A DNA stretch of 64,000 bases from NCBI RefSeq assembly GCF_008011665.1, contig NZ_VOWJ01000031.1, positions 124,001 through 188,000 on the forward strand, in the 5' to 3' direction. Below are positions 47,074 to 55,612 of the stretch, piece after piece. Made by a program: the position numbers and the translations under genes. Source of the DNA: Campylobacter volucris (GTDB taxonomy: Bacteria > Campylobacterota > Campylobacteria > Campylobacterales > Campylobacteraceae). The notes below the pieces were generated by a model. It ran no database searches and had not been told where the DNA came from. It saw only the letters and a list, made by a program, of their open reading frames with translations. Numbering within the stretch: the stretch's first letter is position 1; each line of letters begins with the position of its first letter.

Positions 47074-48141
47074 ATGAAATATCCACTCGATTGTGAAGAA
47101 AGTTTTGAAAAATCATTTTTATTTTGGCTTGGTAGATATGTTAAATTTAAACTTAACTCTTTATCTAATAAAGAATTAAAAGATCCCCAAGCTTTGGCTG
47201 TGGTAAATTTAGCTTTAAGTAAAGGTGTTAAAAATATACAAGAGCTTGACGCTTATGTAAAAAAAGCTAGAAATGTAGGACTTAGTGGTGTAAATACATA
47301 TTTTAATCCTTTAAAAAAACTTTTTGAATATTTGATGTTTTATAAACTTTACTCACTAAAACAAATCGATGAAGAACTTTTGGTGGAAATTTTAGCAAGT
47401 ATTAGCGCTTCATTATCTGATGCTAGTAAGAAAAACTATCGTATTGCGGTAATTAACTTTTTTGCATTTTTAGATAAACAAAACAAAGAAGAAAATAAAG
47501 CTCATATTTTTGATATAAATCTTAAAAATTGGGGTGGTATTAGCGGTATTAAAGGTGTGAAATTGCCTGAGTATATGAGCGAAGAAGAAGTGGGTAAATT
47601 TTTAGATGCTATTGATGAGATTGATTTTAAAAATAATACCATTCGTAATCGCTTGATTATAAAAATTATCATTTTTACAGGAATTAGAGTTAGCGAGGCT
47701 ATCAATATAAAATTAAAAGATATCAATGAAGAAAATGATCTTTATATCATACGCATTAGAGCCAAAGGAAACAAATATCGCGTTGTAATGATAAAAAAAG
47801 AGCTTATAGAGCATCTTTTAAAAGATGTAAAAGTAAATTATCTTTCACAAGATGGACTTTTATTTGTAAATCGTAATGGCAAAGCTTTAACTCAAGCTTA
47901 TGTTTCTCGCATAGTAGAGCAAATTTTATTTAAAGCAGGAATTCGCAAGCAAAAAAATGGAGCTCATATGTTAAGACATACTTTTGCTACCCTGCTTTAT
48001 AAAAAGCAAAAAGATTTGGTTTTAGTTCAAGAAGCACTAGGGCATGCGAGCTTAAATACTTCAAGAATTTATACCCATTTTGATAATGAAAAACTAAAAT
48101 TAGCCGCAGAAGTAGCTAAAAAACTTCACGATAAAACTTAA
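47074..48141 (+). CDS. xerH: Tyrosine recombinase XerH
   Basis: XerH is the single Xer recombinase of Campylobacter and Helicobacter; it resolves chromosome dimers at difH. The 355-residue protein has an N-terminal core-binding domain (about 85-160) and the catalytic domain with Arg in TGIRVSEA, HxxR in HMLRHTFA, His in LGHASLNTS and the nucleophile Tyr in RIYTHFD. GGAG at 47063-47066 is 7 bases before the ATG at 47074, so the TTG at 47068 is not the start. In C. jejuni (Cj0863c) it is also near murA and moeA. Confidence 0.93.
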   Translation: MKYPLDCEESFEKSFLFWLGRYVKFKLNSLSNKELKDPQALAVVNLALSKGVKNIQELDAYVKKARNVGLSGVNTYFNPLKKLFEYLMFYKLYSLKQIDEELLVEILASISASLSDASKKNYRIAVINFFAFLDKQNKEENKAHIFDINLKNWGGISGIKGVKLPEYMSEEEVGKFLDAIDEIDFKNNTIRNRLIIKIIIFTGIRVSEAINIKLKDINEENDLYIIRIRAKGNKYRVVMIKKELIEHLLKDVKVNYLSQDGLLFVNRNGKALTQAYVSRIVEQILFKAGIRKQKNGAHMLRHTFATLLYKKQKDLVLVQEALGHASLNTSRIYTHFDNEKLKLAAEVAKKLHDKT

Positions 48142-48181
48142 GTGATTAAGATTTATAAAATAAGTTTTTACTATAAAAAGT

Positions 48182-48187
48182 TATAAT
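48182..48187 (+). promoter_or_regulatory. Probable -10 box of murA-moeA
   Basis: TATAAT 31 bases before murA, inside the 77-bp gap after xerH. Confidence 0.5.
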
Positions 48188-48218
48188 ATATATTTTGCAA
48201 ATTTAAGGATATTTTAAT

Positions 48219-49475
48219 ATGACTTATTTAGAGATTGATGGGGTAGAAAAATTAAGTGGTGAAGTCATTATAAGCGGTGCAAAAAATGCTGCATTACCTT
48301 TGATAGCTTCGAGTATTTTAGCTAAAAATGAAGTTCAAATTTCAAATTTACCAAATGTAGCAGATATTTGCACCCTGCTTTCTTTACTTGAAAATTTAGG
48401 TGCAAATTATACTTTTAATAATAATCAAGCATTAATCAATACTACAAATTTAAATAAAACTATAGCAAAATATGACATAGTAAGAAAAATGCGCGCTTCT
48501 ATACTTACTTTAGGTCCTTTATTAGCTAGGTTTGGAAATTGTGAAGTATCTTTGCCTGGTGGTTGTGCTATAGGACAAAGACCTATTGATTTACACCTTT
48601 TAGCCTTAGAAAAAATGGGAGCTAATATAGAAATCAAACAAGGTTATGTAGTAGCCAATGGAAAGCTTAAAGGTGCTGATGTGGTTTTTGATAAAATCAC
48701 TGTTACAGGTAGTGAAAATATCATTATGGCAGCGGCTTTAGCTCATGGCAAAACAAGACTTTTAAATGTTGCAAAAGAGCCTGAGGTAGTTCAACTTTGT
48801 GAAGTTTTAGCTAGGGCTGGACTTGATATACAAGGCATAGGGAATTCAGAGCTTGAAATTTATGGAACTAGCGGAGAGCTTTTAGAATTTAAACCTTTTG
48901 AGATTATCCCTGATCGTATTGAAGCTGGGACTTATTTGTGTGCAGGGGCTATTGTAAATTCAAAGATTACATTAAAAAAAGTCGATGCTACTCATCTTAG
49001 TGCAGTTTTAGCAAAATTAGAGCAAATGGGGTTTAGCTTTGATATTACTAAAGATAGTATTAGTATAAATCCAGCTAAGCAAATCAAGCCTGTTGAAATT
49101 TTAACTAGCGAGTATCCAGGTTTTCCAACTGATATGCAAGCACAATTTATGGCGCTAGCGCTTAAAGCAGATGGTGCAAGCATTATAGATGAGAGATTGT
49201 TTGAAAATCGTTTTATGCATGTAAGTGAGCTTTTAAGAATGGGTGCTGATATAAGATTAAATGGGCATATTGCTACTATAAATGGCACAAAAGAGCTTTT
49301 TGGAGCCGATGTTATGGCTACTGATTTGCGTGCGTCTTCAGCTTTAATTTTAGCAGCTTTAGCGGCTAAAGGCACAAGTAAAATTCATAGAATCTATCAT
49401 CTTGATAGAGGTTATGAAAACTTAGAAGAAAAATTTAAAAAATTAGGAGCTAATATAAGAAGGCTTGAAGAATGA
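48219..49475 (+). CDS. murA: UDP-N-acetylglucosamine 1-carboxyvinyltransferase
   Basis: MurA makes the first committed step of peptidoglycan synthesis. The 418-residue protein has the fosfomycin-target cysteine in [14 protein letters not shown], the start [12 protein letters not shown] and the late motif [15 protein letters not shown]. It overlaps moeA by four bases. Length is normal. Confidence 0.96.
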   Translation: MTYLEIDGVEKLSGEVIISGAKNAALPLIASSILAKNEVQISNLPNVADICTLLSLLENLGANYTFNNNQALINTTNLNKTIAKYDIVRKMRASILTLGPLLARFGNCEVSLPGGCAIGQRPIDLHLLALEKMGANIEIKQGYVVANGKLKGADVVFDKITVTGSENIIMAAALAHGKTRLLNVAKEPEVVQLCEVLARAGLDIQGIGNSELEIYGTSGELLEFKPFEIIPDRIEAGTYLCAGAIVNSKITLKKVDATHLSAVLAKLEQMGFSFDITKDSISINPAKQIKPVEILTSEYPGFPTDMQAQFMALALKADGASIIDERLFENRFMHVSELLRMGADIRLNGHIATINGTKELFGADVMATDLRASSALILAALAAKGTSKIHRIYHLDRGYENLEEKFKKLGANIRRLEE

Positions 49476-50638
49476 AAGATATTTTTGCTACTTTAGAATT
49501 TTTAAAAGAATACATCAAACCAAAAGCTAAATTTGAAAAAGTAAATTTAACTAAGGCTTTAGGAAGAATTTTATATGAAGATATTTTTGTTTTAAAAAAT
49601 TTACCTTCTTTTGATAATTCTGCTTTAGACGGCTATGCACTAAATTATGCTGATAAAAAATCTTTGCTTACTATAAAAGGAAGCATCCTAGCAGGCGATA
49701 AAAATTCTTATGTATTAAATAAAAACGAATGTTATAAAATTATGACAGGAGCTAAGATCCCACAAAATGCAAATACTATTTTGATGTTTGAGGAAGCTTT
49801 ATTTGAAAATAAAAAATTAAATGCTATAAATGTCAAAGAAAACAATGCCATCCGTTTAAAAGGAGAAGAAGCTAAAGTCGGTGAGCTTTTATTTAAAAAG
49901 GGGCAAAAAATCACTTCAGCTATGATAGCTATGTTTGCTGCACAAGGAATTTATGAAATAAATGTTGTAAAAAAAGCTCGTATTGGAATTTTTTCAGGTG
50001 GAGATGAGCTAGTAGAACCTTGGGATAATGCAGATGAAAATAGCATATATAATGCTAATGCTTTTGGAATTTATGCTATTTTGCAAGATTATGCAGATGT
50101 GGAGTATTTAGGGCTTGTAAAAGATGATTTAAGTGCATACAAAAAGCTTTTAGATAATAAAGAATTTGATATGCTTATTAGTAGTGGTGGAGCTAGTGTG
50201 GGTGAGGCTGATTTTATAAAACAAGCTTTACTTGAGTGTGGATTTGAGCCTATTTTTGAAAAAGTTAATGCCAAACTTTGCAAACATGTAAAACTTTTTC
50301 ATAAAAATGGCGTACTTTTTTTAGCTTTACCAGGAAATCCTTTAGCTTCTTTAATCTCAACGCATATTTTTGCTAGAAATATTTTAAATTTATTCTATGG
50401 ACTAAATTTATTACCATTTTTAAAAGCAAAACTAGCAAATGATCTGAAATTTAAAAGCAAAAGAAATGATTTTGTATTTGGAAAATTATCACAGGGAATT
50501 TTCATGCAAAATCAAGTCAAATTTAGCTCAGGTATGATAAAGCCATTATATGAAAATTCATATATATTTATAAGCAAAGAAGATGTGTTAGAATATAAAA
50601 AAGATCAAGAAATTGAAATTTTACAAATTGGCGATTAA
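49472..50638 (+). CDS. moeA: Molybdopterin molybdenumtransferase MoeA
   Basis: MoeA inserts molybdate into adenylylated molybdopterin. The 388-residue protein shows [13 protein letters not shown], the MTGAKIP motif, the MoCF domain with [13 protein letters not shown] and the late [11 protein letters not shown]. The ATGA overlap with murA suggests co-expression. It is the partner of MogA (18.2 kb) in the cofactor pathway. Confidence 0.95.
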   Translation: MKDIFATLEFLKEYIKPKAKFEKVNLTKALGRILYEDIFVLKNLPSFDNSALDGYALNYADKKSLLTIKGSILAGDKNSYVLNKNECYKIMTGAKIPQNANTILMFEEALFENKKLNAINVKENNAIRLKGEEAKVGELLFKKGQKITSAMIAMFAAQGIYEINVVKKARIGIFSGGDELVEPWDNADENSIYNANAFGIYAILQDYADVEYLGLVKDDLSAYKKLLDNKEFDMLISSGGASVGEADFIKQALLECGFEPIFEKVNAKLCKHVKLFHKNGVLFLALPGNPLASLISTHIFARNILNLFYGLNLLPFLKAKLANDLKFKSKRNDFVFGKLSQGIFMQNQVKFSSGMIKPLYENSYIFISKEDVLEYKKDQEIEILQIGD

Positions 50639-50659
50639 TTCTTCTTTGTATTTTTCATT

Positions 50660-50770
50660 TTATCTTCTGCAAGTTTTATTTTGCTTTAAAAGATAATCAA
50701 AAGGTAAATCATACAAAGAAGATTTTTTATTTTGTCCTTTGTTGCTATTGGAAAATAATTCTTCAAACAT
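50660..50770 (-). CDS. Small protein of 36 residues, coupled to the upstream gene
   Basis: The frame starts with ATG at 50768-50770, sharing one base with the TAA stop of the gene before it (TAATG), and ends at TAA 50660-50662. The product begins MFEELFSNSNKG and ends in NKTCRR. The exact TAATG junction suggests it is translated together with the 98-residue protein. No family recognised. Confidence 0.5.
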   Translation of the reverse strand: MFEELFSNSNKGQNKKSSLYDLPFDYLLKQNKTCRR

Positions 50771-51063
50771 TATCTTGCATTATCCAAAGTTTTAAAAAGA
50801 TTATTTATAACATTTTCTTGATTCTTTTCATATTTACTTTGACGGAATTTTTCCCAAGCATATACGCTAAAATCTTTAGAAATATCTTTGATGTTTAAAT
50901 CAGTATTGTTGAAATTTTCATTTTTTTCTTTTTTGTATTTTTCTTCTTCTTTGTTTTTTAAAGCATTTAATGTAGCTTGAAATTCATCTGAAGAGGTATT
51001 TTTTTCTTTAATTTTCGTCATATTGTTTAAAGCCAAAGTGTTTTGTTTATCATTTACTAGCAT
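50770..51063 (-). CDS. Hypothetical protein, charged
   Basis: The 97-residue protein begins MLVNDKQNTLALNN; the first half is rich in Lys, Glu and Asn, and the C-terminal third (FSVYAWEKFRQSKYEKNQ) looks helical. I prefer the ATG at 51063 because GGAG lies just upstream; the longer frame from 51099 has no such site. The general look (disordered start, helical end) recalls small flagellar export or chaperone substrates, but I recognise no family. It is followed by the coupled 36-residue frame. Confidence 0.6.
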   Translation of the reverse strand: MLVNDKQNTLALNNMTKIKEKNTSSDEFQATLNALKNKEEEKYKKEKNENFNNTDLNIKDISKDFSVYAWEKFRQSKYEKNQENVINNLFKTLDNAR

Positions 51064-51123
51064 GAAATCTCCTTTTTTTGATTTAAAATTTATAAGCAAA
51101 AAATATTCCTTATTTTTATATAC

Positions 51124-51152
51124 TTGACTTTAATATAAACTTTTGTTAAAAT
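51124..51152 (+). promoter_or_regulatory. tRNA-Gly promoter
   Basis: TTGACT (51124-51129), 17 bases, then TAAAAT (51147-51152), 21 bases before the tRNA 5' end. Both a -35 and -10 are visible. Confidence 0.6.
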
Positions 51153-51173
51153 CACGCCCTACTTTAAAAATAA

Positions 51174-51248
51174 GCGGGAATAGCTCAGGGGTAGAGCACA
51201 ACCTTGCCAAGGTTGGGGTCGCGAGTTCGAATCTCGTTTCCCGCTCCA
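51174..51248 (+). tRNA. tRNA-Gly (anticodon GCC)
   Basis: A full cloverleaf can be drawn: acceptor GCGGGAA paired with TTCCCGC, D arm with GCTC and GAGC, anticodon stem CAACC/GGTTG with loop TTGCCAA and GCC at 51206-51208, and the T arm with GTTCGAATC. The 3' CCA is encoded. It is the only tRNA gene I see. Decayed genes follow directly downstream. Confidence 0.95.
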
Positions 51249-51267
51249 TTTCTTTCATACAATTAAT

Positions 51268-51560
51268 TTAAATTTTAATATCTATAATTTTTGGTATAGT
51301 GTTTTTATTAAATCTTTCTATGTTATCATCATTAATTTTATACCAAAAAGAATTTCTAGTTCTTCTCTTGTGTTAAATTTATTCTTTAAAAGCTTTTTTT
51401 ATAAGTTTGTTTTTTTGCGTTATTATTTTTATAGTTTCTTTGTTTCTATTTTTACTTTGTATAGGTTTAAAAGACTTTTTGTCTTTTTGAAAATTTTTAA
51501 GATTCCTTGATATTTTTACCAAAATCAACAGAGTGTATTTTTTGAAGTTTAAAATATTTT
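51268..51560 (-). pseudogene. Remnant of an unidentified gene beside tRNA-Gly
   Basis: On the minus strand, lysine-rich coding-like segments follow each other in shifting frames: one with YFKLQKIHSVDFGKNIKES, one with SFKPIQSKNRNKETIKIITQ, then NTREELEILFGIK, and last NDDNIERFNKNTIPKIIDIKI ending at the TAA at 51268-51270. At least one junction (ATAAAATTAATGATG near 51325) looks like a one-base frameshift. I do not recognise the family. It could be chance in such AT-rich sequence, so confidence is low. Confidence 0.35.
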
Positions 51561-51607
51561 TCTTTAAAATATATTTGATTTTGTCAATATATTATATATC
51601 AATATTC

Positions 51608-51857
51608 GTAAAAATTGAAAATGATCCACGCTTTCCCATTTTGTAGTAATTATTAATTATAAAGGGGGTTATTTACAAGTATTTGATCCAAGTTATGGAG
51701 AATATATAAGCTCTAAAAGTCAGTTTTTAGTGTGTGGGATAGATATAATAAAGGTGGATATGCTTTAATTGTAGCACCAAAAAAAGAATTAAAGAAATTT
51801 AAATTAAATATACCAAAACATTTATTTTTTGAAATAAATCATTTTGGTATAAATTAA
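51608..51857 (+). pseudogene. Fragment of a C39-like peptidase gene, frameshifted
   Basis: Three frames joined in order give VKIENDPRF, then HFVVIINYKGGYLQVFDPSYGEY, then SVWDRYNKGGYALIVAPKKE up to the TAA at 51855-51857. The HFVVI...DPSYG pattern carries the catalytic His and Asp region of the C39 (bacteriocin-processing) peptidase family. The N-terminal half with the catalytic cysteine is gone. The frame changes lie near 51635 and in the T-run at 51724-51728. The original protein probably trimmed or exported a secreted peptide. Confidence 0.6.
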
Positions 51858-51861
51858 AAGA

Positions 51862-53129
51862 TTACGCCCTAGTTTGATTTAAAATATTATTTAATTTATC
51901 CATTACAGAATTTACATAAGAATTTATACTTTCATTGCTAGGAGACCAGCCGCTAGCTTTAGCTTGATTAAACTGATTATCAAACCAAGCTCCGCCATAA
52001 CCTATGCTTGAATTTTGCCAAGCAATATTATTTTCTTTGGCATAAATTTTAGAATCAAGCCAGCCATCTTGAGCGTGTGCCTTTAAAATTTGTGCAAAAT
52101 CGACTTTACCTGTCATAATATCATTTAAAGAGGCTAAAGAACCATCAAAACTTTCTTTTGCCATAGCGTCTTTAAATGCTTGAATTTGAGGATTGACTTT
52201 GGTGCTTCCACCTTCTAAAACCTCTCCACCACTAGACTTTAAAAAACTCATAAATAAAGCTTCTTTGGTATAGCTTCCATCTTCATTTTAGGATAAACAG
52301 ACATATCAGGATTAAAAGTATCTTTTGTTATATCACTATCTAAATTTTGAGTTTCCATACTTTCAGGTGAAAAATCTAATTTTTCAATCCCGTATTGATA
52401 GAATTTTGCATTCCTATGTTATCTATAGCATTGTATTGCTCTTGTGTATCATAAAAATTTGTTATAGTTTGTCTAGATTTTCTAAAGAAGCAAAATTGTT
52501 ATTTGTATTATAAATGCTATAACCTTTTGGTAAAGAATTTAAATCTTCTATGCTAAAACTAGTCTTATTAGAATTTTCAAAACTATGATTTATGATTTGA
52601 TCAAATTTAGAATAATATTGTCTTATGGTATCAGCTATATCTATATTTGTGTAATAACTACCAGTTACACCCAATGAATTTTTACTTGATGTACTAAAAT
52701 AATTTTCCTTATTATATCTATATATTTCATCTAAAGTAGATTTGTGTATCTTAAAATCTTCAGGTAATCCTGCAGCTTTATTAAAATCACTTCCCATATA
52801 CCCTTTTAGCATCTACACTATAACCATAAGCCATAGAAACAGGGTTATTAGCTTGTTTATATTTTAAAGTATAAATAGAATTTTTAAAATCACTTGATAT
52901 ATGATAATTAGGAGAATCGCTTTTAATACTATTTTGATTTGACATTGCTTCATTAAGTGCTAATGTTTGAGTATTACTACTTTGAATTTCAACTAATTTA
53001 CTAGCATTTTGCTTAATAAAAGTATTTGCAAAATTTGTTTTTGAACTTGTTTTATTTTCTTTATTAGCTTTTGTTTGTGAAATAATAGAACCATAAAGAG
53101 GAATTATCATTTATACTAAATATGCTCAT
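51862..53129 (-). pseudogene. Frameshifted secreted-protein gene, Cj0814-family-like
   Basis: Four open segments in different frames on the minus strand make one continuous protein of about 410 residues: 53110-52787, 52812-52462, a middle part near 52465-52290, and 52251-51862 with its in-frame upstream extension. Joins fall at 52801-52807 (A-run, ...VDAK/GYMGSDFNKAAG...), about 52465-52475 (NLDK/TITNFYD), about 52396-52410 (GMQN/FYQYGIEK) and 52286-52289 (YPK/NEDGSYTKEALF). A fifth near 53100 may join an upstream MSIFSIN start. The product resembles what I recall as the Cj0814 flagellar-dependent secreted family; this name is tentative. No catalytic motif is seen. Confidence 0.7.
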
Positions 53130-53310
53130 TGAAATTCTTTAGATTTAGATTTTTGCCTTTAATCTTCAATCTTGCATTTTTACAAGCAAATTTTATTTCA
53201 AATTTTAATAATGTTTATCATAAATTAATTTCCAAATTTTAGTATTTTCAACTAAAATCAAACTTTTTTTAAGTATGATATGTGCCAAATTTTTAGCTTA
53301 AAGGTTTGAG

Positions 53311-53979
53311 TTGTTTATAAAAAATATTGTTTTACTTTTATTTTTTTACACTTTAAATTTTGCTTCAAATTTTGATGAAGTTAAACTAGCTTTGATTAAA
53401 GAATTTAAAACAAATTATCCGCAAATTGAAATCATCTCTTTAGAGCTTAATACTCAATCAAGTTTGCCAGAAGATTTTAATCAATATGTTTTTTTAAAAC
53501 TAGGAAATCATAATTTTGAAAAAGCAGATGGTTTTATCAAGGCTGAATTTAAAACTCCTGAACAATTTAAAAAAAACATATTTTTTAAATATTTTTTAAA
53601 GGCTAAATTAGAAGTTTTGCAAAGCACTCGCCCTATTTCGCGTAATGAAAATTTAAGCCCTGCTAGTTTTAAGATAGTAAAAATTCCTTTTGACAAAGTC
53701 CCATCAGGTATTTTAAAAAAAGATGAAATAGCAAATTTAATTGCTAAAAGCAATATTAGAGAAAATATGATTTTAAAATACAATATGTTTAAGACAAAAA
53801 CTTTAATCCAAAGAAATGACTCAGTTTATGGGGTGATGAAAGATGGGGATTTAAGTATGATTATAGAATTAAAAGCTATGCAAAGTGGGAATTTAAATCA
53901 AAGAATTCGTCTTAAAAACAAAGAAGGTAAAGTTGTCCATGGTAAAGTGATTAGTAAAAATTATGTGGAGATTAAATGA
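53311..53979 (+). CDS. flgA: Flagellar basal body P-ring formation protein FlgA
   Basis: FlgA is a periplasmic chaperone for P-ring assembly. The 222-residue protein has a signal peptide (about 1-18, ending NFAS) and the C-terminal SAF domain with LEVLQSTRPISRNENLSPASF split by a few residues and the late VYGVMKDGDLSMIIELKAMQSG. The start is TTG at 53311 with AAGG 6 bases upstream; no suitable ATG gives the signal peptide. It overlaps ubiX by four bases, as in C. jejuni Cj0769c-Cj0768c. Confidence 0.9.
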   Translation: MFIKNIVLLLFFYTLNFASNFDEVKLALIKEFKTNYPQIEIISLELNTQSSLPEDFNQYVFLKLGNHNFEKADGFIKAEFKTPEQFKKNIFFKYFLKAKLEVLQSTRPISRNENLSPASFKIVKIPFDKVPSGILKKDEIANLIAKSNIRENMILKYNMFKTKTLIQRNDSVYGVMKDGDLSMIIELKAMQSGNLNQRIRLKNKEGKVVHGKVISKNYVEIK

Positions 53980-54557
53980 GAAAAATTCTTGTAAATATAA
54001 GTGGAGCTAGTGCTTGTGAGTTGGGATTTTTGCTTTTAAAATATCTCAAAAATAAGGGTGAAATTTTTACTATCGTTTCTAAAAATGCTCAAATTAGTTT
54101 TAAAAAAGAAAACTTGAATTTTATTAGTGATGATTTTATAAAAGATATTAGTGATGAATTTGATTTAGAGCATGTGAAGTTTTTAGACAATGAGAATATA
54201 AGTGAGTGCGTTGCTAGTGGATCTTTTGGTATAGATACGACTTTTATCACCCCTTGTTCGGTTAATACTTTAGCTAAGATTGCTTGTGGGATTAGTGATA
54301 ATCTTATCACAAGAAGTGCAGCAGTGGCTTTAAAAGAAAGAAAAAAACTAATATTAGGTGTTAGAGAAATGCCCTATTCTAGCATATCTTTAGAGCAAAT
54401 GATGAAACTATCTTATCAAGGTGTCATCATAGCTGCACCCATCATAGCAAGCTATGCCAAGAATGAAAATTTAGATGATATGAAAAAATTCATTATAGGT
54501 AAATGGCTTGATCTTGCCAATATAGAGCATAATTTATATAAAAGATGGGAAGGATAA
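53976..54557 (+). CDS. ubiX: Flavin prenyltransferase UbiX
   Basis: UbiX makes the prenylated FMN cofactor used by UbiD-type decarboxylases; in Campylobacter this serves menaquinone or aromatic acid chemistry. The 193-residue flavoprotein has the start ISGASACELGF, the PCSVNTLAKIACGISDNLITRSAAVALKERK region (shown here in pieces: CSVNTLAKIA, DNLITRSA) and LGVREMPYS. Its four-base overlap with flgA is positional only. Confidence 0.92.
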   Translation: MRKILVNISGASACELGFLLLKYLKNKGEIFTIVSKNAQISFKKENLNFISDDFIKDISDEFDLEHVKFLDNENISECVASGSFGIDTTFITPCSVNTLAKIACGISDNLITRSAAVALKERKKLILGVREMPYSSISLEQMMKLSYQGVIIAAPIIASYAKNENLDDMKKFIIGKWLDLANIEHNLYKRWEG

Positions 54558-54560
54558 TTA

Positions 54561-55037
54561 ATGGCTTGTTTGTATCCTGGGACTTTTGATCCTATTACTA
54601 ATGGGCATCTTGATGTGATTTTAAGAGCTAGTAAAATTTTTGATGAAGTTGTTGTGGCTATAGCAAGAAATGATAGTAAAAATCCTATGTTTGATTTAGA
54701 TCATAGAAAAAAAATGGTTCAACTTGCAACAAGCCATATAAAAAATGTAAAAATAGTAACTTTTGATAATTTGCTTGTAGATTTTGCAAAAGATTTAAAT
54801 ATCAATATAATCATAAGAGGTTTAAGAGCGGTGAGTGATTTTGAGTATGAGCTACAAATTGGGTATGCAAATCATATGCTTTGGGAAGATTTTGAAACTA
54901 TATATCTTATGCCCAATTTAAAAAATTCATTTATATCAAGTTCTATTGTAAGATCAATTTGTGCCCATAATGGTGATGTAAGCAAACTAGTGCCACAAGA
55001 AATCATACCTTTGTTAAAGGAGAAAAATTGTATATAG
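54561..55037 (+). CDS. coaD: Phosphopantetheine adenylyltransferase
   Basis: CoaD makes dephospho-CoA. The 158-residue protein has the nucleotidyltransferase start YPGTFDPITNGHLDVI, the IIRGLRAVSDFEYELQ segment and the ISSSIVRSI motif. Length is typical. It overlaps tmk by ten bases. Confidence 0.96.
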   Translation: MACLYPGTFDPITNGHLDVILRASKIFDEVVVAIARNDSKNPMFDLDHRKKMVQLATSHIKNVKIVTFDNLLVDFAKDLNINIIIRGLRAVSDFEYELQIGYANHMLWEDFETIYLMPNLKNSFISSSIVRSICAHNGDVSKLVPQEIIPLLKEKNCI

Positions 55038-55612
55038 CATTTGAAGGGGTTGATTGTGTAGGTAAAAGTACTCAAATAGAGCTTTTAAAAAAATGTTTTA
55101 AAGACGCAGTTTTTACTAAAGAACCTGGCGCAACAGAACTTGGGGAAAAGATAAGAGCAATTTTACTTGAAAGTAAGATTGAATTTTCTAAAAAGGCTGA
55201 GTTACTACTTTTTTTAGCAGATAGAGCTAATCACGCAGATTTACTTTTAGCGCAAAATAAAAATAAATTAATCATTTCAGATAGAAGTTTCATTTCAGGT
55301 ATGGCTTATGCAAAAAACGAATTTGATAAACAAATGCTTTTTGAGCTGAATTTTTTTGCCACAGGAGGGATTTTTCCTACTAAAGTGGTATTTTTACATG
55401 CAACCAAAGAGCTTATAGAACAAAGATTATCTTATAAAAATTTAGATAGTATAGAAAAAAGAGGTATAGAATATTTCATGCAAATTCAAGATGAGCTAGA
55501 AAAAACTTTAGAATTTTTAAAAACTAAGATTGATTTTAAAGTATTAAAGCTTGATGCTAGTTTGAGTATAGAAAATTTACACGAGAAAATTAAGGAATTT
55601 ATCAATGATTAA
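55028..55612 (+). CDS. tmk: Thymidylate kinase
   Basis: Tmk phosphorylates dTMP to dTDP. The 194-residue protein has the P-loop FEGVDCVGKST, the KEPGATELG motif (DRX partner) and SDRSFISGMAY. The start is TTG at 55028, inside the coaD 3' end, with AAGGAG upstream. It overlaps hisS by eight bases. Confidence 0.94.
   Translation: MYIAFEGVDCVGKSTQIELLKKCFKDAVFTKEPGATELGEKIRAILLESKIEFSKKAELLLFLADRANHADLLLAQNKNKLIISDRSFISGMAYAKNEFDKQMLFELNFFATGGIFPTKVVFLHATKELIEQRLSYKNLDSIEKRGIEYFMQIQDELEKTLEFLKTKIDFKVLKLDASLSIENLHEKIKEFIND

Noticed and set aside
48992-49375. A 127-residue open frame antisense to murA
   Set aside because: murA is certain on the other strand and this frame has shadow-like composition.
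51584-51607. Short alternating AT repeat as a possible origin or hairpin
   Set aside because: Such sequence is common in this AT-rich genome and no DnaA boxes or neighbours fit an origin.
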